Shown in pieces: positions 6,274-10,015 of a stretch of DNA of 10,015 nucleotides. The notes under the pieces are model-generated. The model was not told the DNA's origin. It saw only the letters and a list, made by a program, of their open reading frames with translations, and did not search any database. This DNA comes from Flavobacteriales bacterium (GTDB taxonomy: Bacteria; Bacteroidota; Bacteroidia; Flavobacteriales_D; Sanyastnellaceae). The translations under genes and the position numbers were made by a program. The DNA lies in contig JAIYCK010000150.1 in the NCBI GenBank assembly GCA_027488055.1, forward strand, positions 1 to 10,015, read 5' to 3'. Positions within the stretch are counted from its first letter, which is position 1; each line of letters begins with the position of its first letter.

Positions 6274-7239
6274 ATGCAACGAAAAGCACTTATTATTGGC
6301 GCCTGCGGCCAAATTGGAATCGAACTGACCATGGCCTTGCGCCAAAAATTAGGCGCAGAGTCTGTAGTGGCCTCTGATGTCAAAGAAACCTGTCCACCTG
6401 CAATCGCTGATGGGCCATATGTACAGTTAAGCGTGCTTGACTTCGATGCGCTGCGTCAAGTGCTTATAACGTATCAAATCACTGAGGTCTACAACATGGC
6501 CGCTCTTCTTTCAGCCACCTCTGAAAAAAATCCTGCATTCGCATGGGAGCTGAATATGAATGGTTTGTTGCACACCTTAAATCTCGCCAAAGAGGGATTG
6601 ATCCAACGACTTTTTTGGCCAAGCTCTATCGCCGTTTTCGGTCCCACGACTCCACGACAAAATACTCCACAAGATACCATCATGGATCCTAATTCGGTAT
6701 ATGGTATCTCAAAATTGGCAGGCGAACGCTGGTGTGAATACTACGCTCAAAAACACCAAGTGGATGTGCGTAGTCTGCGCTACCCCGGACTTATTGGATA
6801 CCGATCTGCTCCAGGCGGAGGCACTACAGACTACGCCGTAGACATTTTCTACAAAGCCATCGAAACTGGACAATACGAATGTTTCTTGGGCCCAAACACT
6901 ATGTTGCCAATGATGATGATGGAAGATGCCATTCGCGCCACTATTGACATCACGGAAGCGCCAGCAGAACAAATCAAAATTAGAAGCAGTTATAATCTTG
7001 CTGGATGCAGCTTCACTCCGGCAGAATTGGCCGAGCACATTCGCCTTTACATTCCTGCGTTCGAAATGACTTATGCTCCTGATTTCCGTCAGTCGCTTGC
7101 CGATTCTTGGCCTGATAGCATCGATGACCAGCGCGCACGTCAGGACTGGGGTTGGTCACACGCCTTTGACACTGCTGCCCTCACTAAAAAGATGATTGAA
7201 GAGATTGGCCTAAAAATCAATGCGACAAACGCTAAATAA
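6274..7239 (+). CDS. L-threonine 3-dehydrogenase, short-chain/epimerase type
   Basis: This NAD-dependent enzyme oxidises L-threonine to 2-amino-3-oxobutyrate, the first step of threonine breakdown to glycine and acetyl-CoA. It belongs to the UDP-galactose-epimerase-like extended SDR type known from Flavobacterium and Cytophaga, not to the zinc-dependent Tdh family. With the chosen start (321 residues), the NAD motif GACGQIG is at 9-15, PSSIAVFG at 116-123 holds the catalytic Ser, and SVYGISK supplies Y143 and K147. RYPGLIGY, PGGGTTDYAVDIFY (180-193), YECFLGP and LPMMMMEDAIRA are diagnostic blocks of this family. The ATG at 6274 is preferred because MQRKALIIGACG is the usual N-terminus and an AAGG lies nine bases upstream; the ATG at 6253 would add seven basic residues. 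A partner 2-amino-3-ketobutyrate CoA ligase (kbl) is not in the window. Confidence 0.94.
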   Translation: MQRKALIIGACGQIGIELTMALRQKLGAESVVASDVKETCPPAIADGPYVQLSVLDFDALRQVLITYQITEVYNMAALLSATSEKNPAFAWELNMNGLLHTLNLAKEGLIQRLFWPSSIAVFGPTTPRQNTPQDTIMDPNSVYGISKLAGERWCEYYAQKHQVDVRSLRYPGLIGYRSAPGGGTTDYAVDIFYKAIETGQYECFLGPNTMLPMMMMEDAIRATIDITEAPAEQIKIRSSYNLAGCSFTPAELAEHIRLYIPAFEMTYAPDFRQSLADSWPDSIDDQRARQDWGWSHAFDTAALTKKMIEEIGLKINATNAK

Positions 7240-7391
7240 GTAGTTTAAAAACAGTCATTCAGCTAGCCCATTATAGGCTTTTCAAAAAAAACTCGGCACT
7301 TGACGTAACTCTATTGTTGCTGTCTGCGTAAAGAAGTCCAAATTGGGGATCATAACGTGATCACCATTTTGAACCTAACCTACGCAATACG

Positions 7392-8285
7392 ATGAATACG
7401 TTTTACTTCCCATTGAAAGGACTTCTCCTCTGTTTCATAATGCTATCCAATATAGCAGCATTTGCCTTTGAAGGAGACATCAATCGCACCGATGCCAAAG
7501 GACAGCGTCAAGGGTATTGGATCGTGAAAGGAAGCATGATCAATGATAAACTTTATAAGCCTGAAGACAAGGTGGAAGAAGGTGTCTATCAAGACAATCG
7601 CAAACAAGGCTTATGGAAAAGATATTGGCCAAGCGGCAAATTGCGCAATGAGATCAATTACAATGAGGGCAAACCACAGGGTGAGTATAAATTGTACTAC
7701 GAGAATGGCCGATTGGAAGAACATGGCCGCTGGACCAATAACAAAAATGTAGGCGACTTCCGACGGTATCACACCAATGGCAACCCGCAGCAGCAGTTTT
7801 ATTTTGATGAAAAAGGCAAGCGAAATGGGATGCAAAAATACTATCACGACAATGGCAAACTAGCATTGGAAGTGAACGTAGTGAATGGCGCCGAAAGTGG
7901 TATTTGCAAACGTTATGACCACAATGGATCAGTAGTAGAGGAAAAAACATTTGAAAATGGCGTAGTAAAACAAGGAAGTATTCGCCGCACAAAAGGCATG
8001 ACGCCTGCGCCTACTCCAGCTTCCAAAGATCCTTATGATAAAAACATAGGTAAGGAAAGTAAATTAACAGAGGACAAAACCAATAAAGCTCAAGCATTCA
8101 AACCCAACGGCTTCAACGTATTGTACGATAAAAATGGCAATGTCACTCAATCAGGGGAATTCCAGCAAGGAAGGCTCTACGATGGAAAATGGTATCGATA
8201 CAACTCAGATGGAATTCTTGTCCGAATAGAAATATATAAAGGCGGACGGTACATTGGTACCGGTGTCATAAGCGAACAAGACTAA
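7392..8285 (+). CDS. Secreted MORN-2 repeat protein (YwqK-like)
   Basis: This 297-residue exported protein is built from MORN-2 repeats of the type annotated as 'YwqK family antitoxin'. That name is a family label; no toxin is visible here. A signal peptide covers about residues 1-25 (cleavage near AFA-FEG). Repeats run from about residue 35 to 190, for example QGLWKRYWPSGKL (72-84), QGEYKLYYENGRLEEHG (96-112), VGDFRRYHTNGNPQ (120-133), NGMQKYYHDNGKLALE (145-160) and SGICKRYDHNGSVVEE (169-184). A Thr/Pro/Lys-rich linker (about 198-236) then separates a last block, FNVLYDKNGN (241-250) and YDGKWYRYNSDGIL (263-276). Such proteins are common and multi-copy in Bacteroidota, usually of unknown role, probably in surface or protein contacts. 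The 150 bases upstream carry TATTGTTGC (7312-7320), a poor promoter candidate 71 bases before the ATG. A strong terminator follows. Confidence 0.88.
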   Translation: MNTFYFPLKGLLLCFIMLSNIAAFAFEGDINRTDAKGQRQGYWIVKGSMINDKLYKPEDKVEEGVYQDNRKQGLWKRYWPSGKLRNEINYNEGKPQGEYKLYYENGRLEEHGRWTNNKNVGDFRRYHTNGNPQQQFYFDEKGKRNGMQKYYHDNGKLALEVNVVNGAESGICKRYDHNGSVVEEKTFENGVVKQGSIRRTKGMTPAPTPASKDPYDKNIGKESKLTEDKTNKAQAFKPNGFNVLYDKNGNVTQSGEFQQGRLYDGKWYRYNSDGILVRIEIYKGGRYIGTGVISEQD

Positions 8286-8326
8286 GTGATCTACTTCAAA
8301 TCATGCTCTAATTAAAACCTTCTACT

Positions 8327-8355
8327 GCCGCCTCTGTTCTGAGGCGGCTTTTTTT
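8327..8355 (+). terminator. Intrinsic terminator after the MORN-2 gene
   Basis: GCCGCCTC and GAGGCGGC form a perfect 8-base GC-rich stem around TGTTCT, followed by seven Ts. It lies 41 bases after the MORN-2 gene's stop. The last two Ts (8354-8355) belong to the stop codon of the convergent membrane-protein gene. On the opposite strand the stem is not followed by a good T-run, so it acts mainly for plus-strand transcription. Confidence 0.93.
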
Positions 8356-9355
8356 ATGAGGGCATCGTCAAATAATGACAAGACACCGTCAGGGCACCCA
8401 AAATCATAAGCGCATAAAAAACCAAAGGAGCTAACAACGAATATCGGTAGTTGGTAAACCAATAACCCAACATGACCACAGCGACCACCAAAGAAGCTGG
8501 TAATATCCACACATGATATAAAGTGTAGCCGATCAACATAGAGCATACCTGAGCCACAGCCATGATCAGAAAGGTATTTTTGACCATCTTTGTTCTGTTT
8601 CCCGCACGATCCGCCGGTTTCAAATATCGCGGCAATCCAATGATCAAACCGCAACCCGCGATCAGAACCAAATAAAAGAGCGTCCAAGTCCATTGGAAGC
8701 TCAATTTCGGGGGATCGAAACTAGCTATGATCCGAAACAAGACAAAATCATGTGTGCGGTCGAACCAAAATAGATAGACGAACCAATATAAAAAGGGAAG
8801 TGAAAATGAGATGAGAAGCAGCAAATGTTCCCGCAAGTTAAACGCTCGATTGAATAACAAAGCAATCCATGCACCTGCAATCAGGGTGGCAAAAGGAGGG
8901 AACAAGAGTGTTGCTAATCCATACCAAAATCCAGTTTCGAAACATAAACTTAAAACACGGCTTTGCTTAAAGATGCACAATTGCCGTTCTAGACCTAGCA
9001 GCACAAGCAGGCCTGCCAATAAAACTGAAAAATTCAACTGATACATTGCAAAAACACTCCCAAACAAGGCGAACAACAGGGCTACCACATAGGTAGGCGT
9101 ATTGTAGAACTCACTCCGATTGAATACCGCATTTGAAAGCCAACTTCCCAATAAAACGATAGCTACCGCTGCGATAGAGGTTACCCAAGGCTCAGTGAAT
9201 AATCCACTCAGCTCCGCGCTCAAAGGCAGATTCAAATCCAATGACCGCAGCGGCTGCATCCAAATCGAAGGTAGCAAAACCGCTCCCACAGCGATGGGCA
9301 AGGACACCAAAACATACGGTTGGTTGGATGCAAAAGAGCGAAGTATCATAATCAT
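8354..9355 (-). CDS. Polytopic inner-membrane protein, DUF6427-like
   Basis: This 333-residue integral membrane protein has about ten hydrophobic helices, at roughly residues 14-33, 57-75, 88-106, 109-124, 142-170 (two short ones), 177-197, 224-242, 262-280, 284-301 and 305-326. The beginning MILRSFASNQPYVLV, the size and the helix layout match a Bacteroidota family I recall as DUF6427; no enzymatic role is established to my knowledge. Charged residues cluster in the loops, for example PRYLKPADRAGNRTK (242-256), probably cytoplasmic. The frame opens further upstream at a TTG (9373), but ATG codons at 9355 and 9349 are better starts and agree with the family's usual N-terminus. It is divergent from the small membrane-protein gene, 82 bases away, and convergent with the MORN-2 gene. 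Its stop codon overlaps that gene's terminator T-run. Confidence 0.8.
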   Translation of the reverse strand: MIMILRSFASNQPYVLVSLPIAVGAVLLPSIWMQPLRSLDLNLPLSAELSGLFTEPWVTSIAAVAIVLLGSWLSNAVFNRSEFYNTPTYVVALLFALFGSVFAMYQLNFSVLLAGLLVLLGLERQLCIFKQSRVLSLCFETGFWYGLATLLFPPFATLIAGAWIALLFNRAFNLREHLLLLISFSLPFLYWFVYLFWFDRTHDFVLFRIIASFDPPKLSFQWTWTLFYLVLIAGCGLIIGLPRYLKPADRAGNRTKMVKNTFLIMAVAQVCSMLIGYTLYHVWILPASLVVAVVMLGYWFTNYRYSLLAPLVFYALMILGALTVSCHYLTMPS

Positions 9356-9411
9356 CAAAAAAAGCTTGCACAAAAATGAGGGGAAGCGATCGTCATATCA
9401 CAAGGTTTGAT

Positions 9412-9420
9412 TACTTTAGC
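9412..9420 (+). promoter_or_regulatory. Possible -7 promoter element of the small membrane-protein gene
   Basis: TACTTTAGC is one mismatch from TAnnTTTG and shares the pattern TAnTTTnGC with the elements upstream of the nitroreductase and threonine dehydrogenase genes. It ends 17 bases before the ATG. No clear TTG is found at the expected -33 distance. Confidence 0.35.
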
Positions 9421-9437
9421 GCCATAATTTTTCAACC

Positions 9438-9626
9438 ATGAATCTACAAAGCATACTCAGACCCGTTGGCGACGCATTGCAATGGACCTTCAAACATATC
9501 ATAGAGCCCATTTCACATCCTTTCAATTGGGTGTGTATTGTGTTTCTCTTTTTGGCATTGGGATATTGGCTCAACCGCCAGAAAAAATACAATCAAAAGG
9601 CAGCGAAAGATGGCGGTATCGCATAA
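9438..9626 (+). CDS. Small single-helix membrane protein, DUF6341-like
   Basis: This 62-residue protein has an N-terminal amphipathic stretch (LRPVGDALQWTFKHIIEPI, residues 7-25), one transmembrane helix at about 29-45 (FNWVCIVFLFLALGYWL) and a basic tail (NRQKKYNQKAAKDG), placing the C-terminus in the cytoplasm by the positive-inside rule. Its layout (F-x-x-I-x-x-P, then N-W, then a helix ending Y-W-L, then K/Q-rich) matches small flavobacterial proteins I recall as DUF6341. The role is unknown. The gene has its own promoter-like element and a strong terminator 22 bases after the stop, so it is probably a separate one-gene unit. It sits between the DUF6427-like gene and purD, and the proximity of the two membrane families suggests a functional link (inference). 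Confidence 0.8.
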   Translation: MNLQSILRPVGDALQWTFKHIIEPISHPFNWVCIVFLFLALGYWLNRQKKYNQKAAKDGGIA

Positions 9627-9648
9627 TCTGGCAGTTGCTTGAAACATT

Positions 9649-9677
9649 AACCTCATCCACAGATGAGGTTTTTTTTT
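9649..9677 (+). terminator. Intrinsic terminator after the small membrane-protein gene
   Basis: AACCTCATC and GATGAGGTT form a perfect 9-base stem around a 4-base loop (CACA), and nine Ts run from the last two stem bases to 9677. It lies 22 bases downstream of the small gene's stop codon. Confidence 0.92.
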
Positions 9678-9680
9678 GAA

Positions 9681-9709
9681 TAAAAATCAGATAAACCAAC
9701 TTATCTGAT
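9681..9709 (-). terminator. Probable intrinsic terminator of purD
   Basis: Read on the minus strand, ATCAGATAA, a 6-base loop (GTTGGT) and TTATCTGAT form a perfect 9-base stem followed by TTTTA. The stem is AT-rich and the T-run short, so it is weaker than its neighbour. It lies 69 bases downstream of the purD stop and faces the plus-strand terminator at 9649-9677, keeping the convergent transcripts apart. Confidence 0.7.
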
Positions 9710-9778
9710 CTCGATATACACAGAAAATAAGCGAGGTGCAAGGTGAACCTTCAGGCATGCCACACTTCGCCAAGCTAC

Positions 9779-10015
9779 TTAGGCCTTTTGAAGGAACTTT
9801 GTCATGTCTTTGCCCAAATCCTTTCTGAAGTTCTTACCCGCGAAATGAATGCCTTCAATGCTTTGGTAACATGTTTCCAGCGCATGATCAATGGTGTGTC
9901 CATAACTGGTGACAGCCAACACACGTCCTCCATTGGTCACAATTCGATCTTTAGACATTTTGGTGCCCGCATGGAAAACAATCGAACCTCTTTCTGTATC
10001 TAAACCAGTAATTTC
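9779..10015 (-). CDS. purD: Phosphoribosylamine-glycine ligase (GAR synthetase), C-terminal part
   Basis: This is the C-terminal 78 residues of PurD, the ATP-grasp enzyme that joins glycine to phosphoribosylamine in step two of de novo purine synthesis. The N-terminal 340 or so residues lie beyond the right edge. The visible part is the family's C-domain: GSIVFHAGTK (10-19 of the visible segment), IVTNGGRVLAVTSYG (25-39), a helix with HALETCYQSI (44-53), then IHFAGKNFRKDLG (56-68), matching the conserved ending R-x-D-I/L-G. The frame is intact to its TAA at 9779-9781. It is convergent with the small membrane-protein gene, and a hairpin terminator follows. Confidence 0.96.
   Translation of the reverse strand, partial: EITGLDTERGSIVFHAGTKMSKDRIVTNGGRVLAVTSYGHTIDHALETCYQSIEGIHFAGKNFRKDLGKDMTKFLQKA

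Noticed and set aside
7264..7283. Possible terminator hairpin after the threonine dehydrogenase gene (AGCC, loop, GGCT, then TTTC)
   Set aside because: The stem is only four base pairs and the T-run is short, so it is too weak to call.
9743..10003. An 86-codon plus-strand frame opposite the purD end
   Set aside because: The minus strand is unmistakably the PurD C-terminal domain; the plus-strand frame is its shadow.
1..10015. Search for defence systems, mobile elements, CRISPR repeats, tRNA or rRNA genes
   Set aside because: No direct-repeat arrays, transposase or integrase motifs, RNA-gene folds or sharp composition changes were seen; all larger frames are ordinary metabolic or envelope genes.

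Overview
The window looks like ordinary chromosomal sequence from a Bacteroidota bacterium, most likely of flavobacterial type. The evidence is the eukaryote-like class Ia ribonucleotide reductase small subunit, the epimerase-type L-threonine dehydrogenase, the flavobacterial membrane families next to purD, and several short secreted proteins with MKK-type signal peptides. Shine-Dalgarno sites are scarce, and promoter-like motifs fit the Bacteroidota -7 consensus (TAnnTTTG) rather than a sigma70 -10 box. There is no IS element, phage gene, CRISPR array, tRNA or rRNA. The genus assignment is inference.

Layout: 1-795 (minus) is nrdB, cut at its C-terminus by the window edge. 796-1214 has no convincing gene. 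1215-3371 (minus) is a two-gene unit: a short-chain dehydrogenase followed, three bases later, by a secreted M28 zinc peptidase. A divergent intergenic region (3372-3531) leads to a plus-strand block: a nitroreductase and an outer-membrane beta-barrel protein overlapping by ATGA, then two secreted paralogues (4913-5572, 5636-6208), an L-threonine 3-dehydrogenase (6274-7239) and a secreted MORN-2 repeat protein (7392-8285) ending at a strong terminator. 8354-9355 (minus) is a polytopic membrane protein of DUF6427 type, divergent from a 62-residue one-helix membrane protein of DUF6341 type (9438-9626). Two adjacent hairpin terminators pointing in opposite directions (9649-9709) separate that gene from the C-terminal end of purD (9779-10015, minus).

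Function: the soluble enzymes are housekeeping or catabolic: dNTP synthesis (NrdB), purine synthesis (PurD), threonine catabolism (epimerase-type ThrDH) and flavin-dependent reduction (nitroreductase). Five products carry, or probably carry, signal peptides (peptidase, beta-barrel, two paralogues, MORN-2 protein), so much of the window serves the periplasm or cell surface. No defence, secretion or biosynthetic system is visible. The items most worth a second look are the tandem secreted paralogues, the membrane-protein pair beside purD, and the very short or absent leader predicted for the nitroreductase mRNA. I see no clear evidence of an undescribed system.
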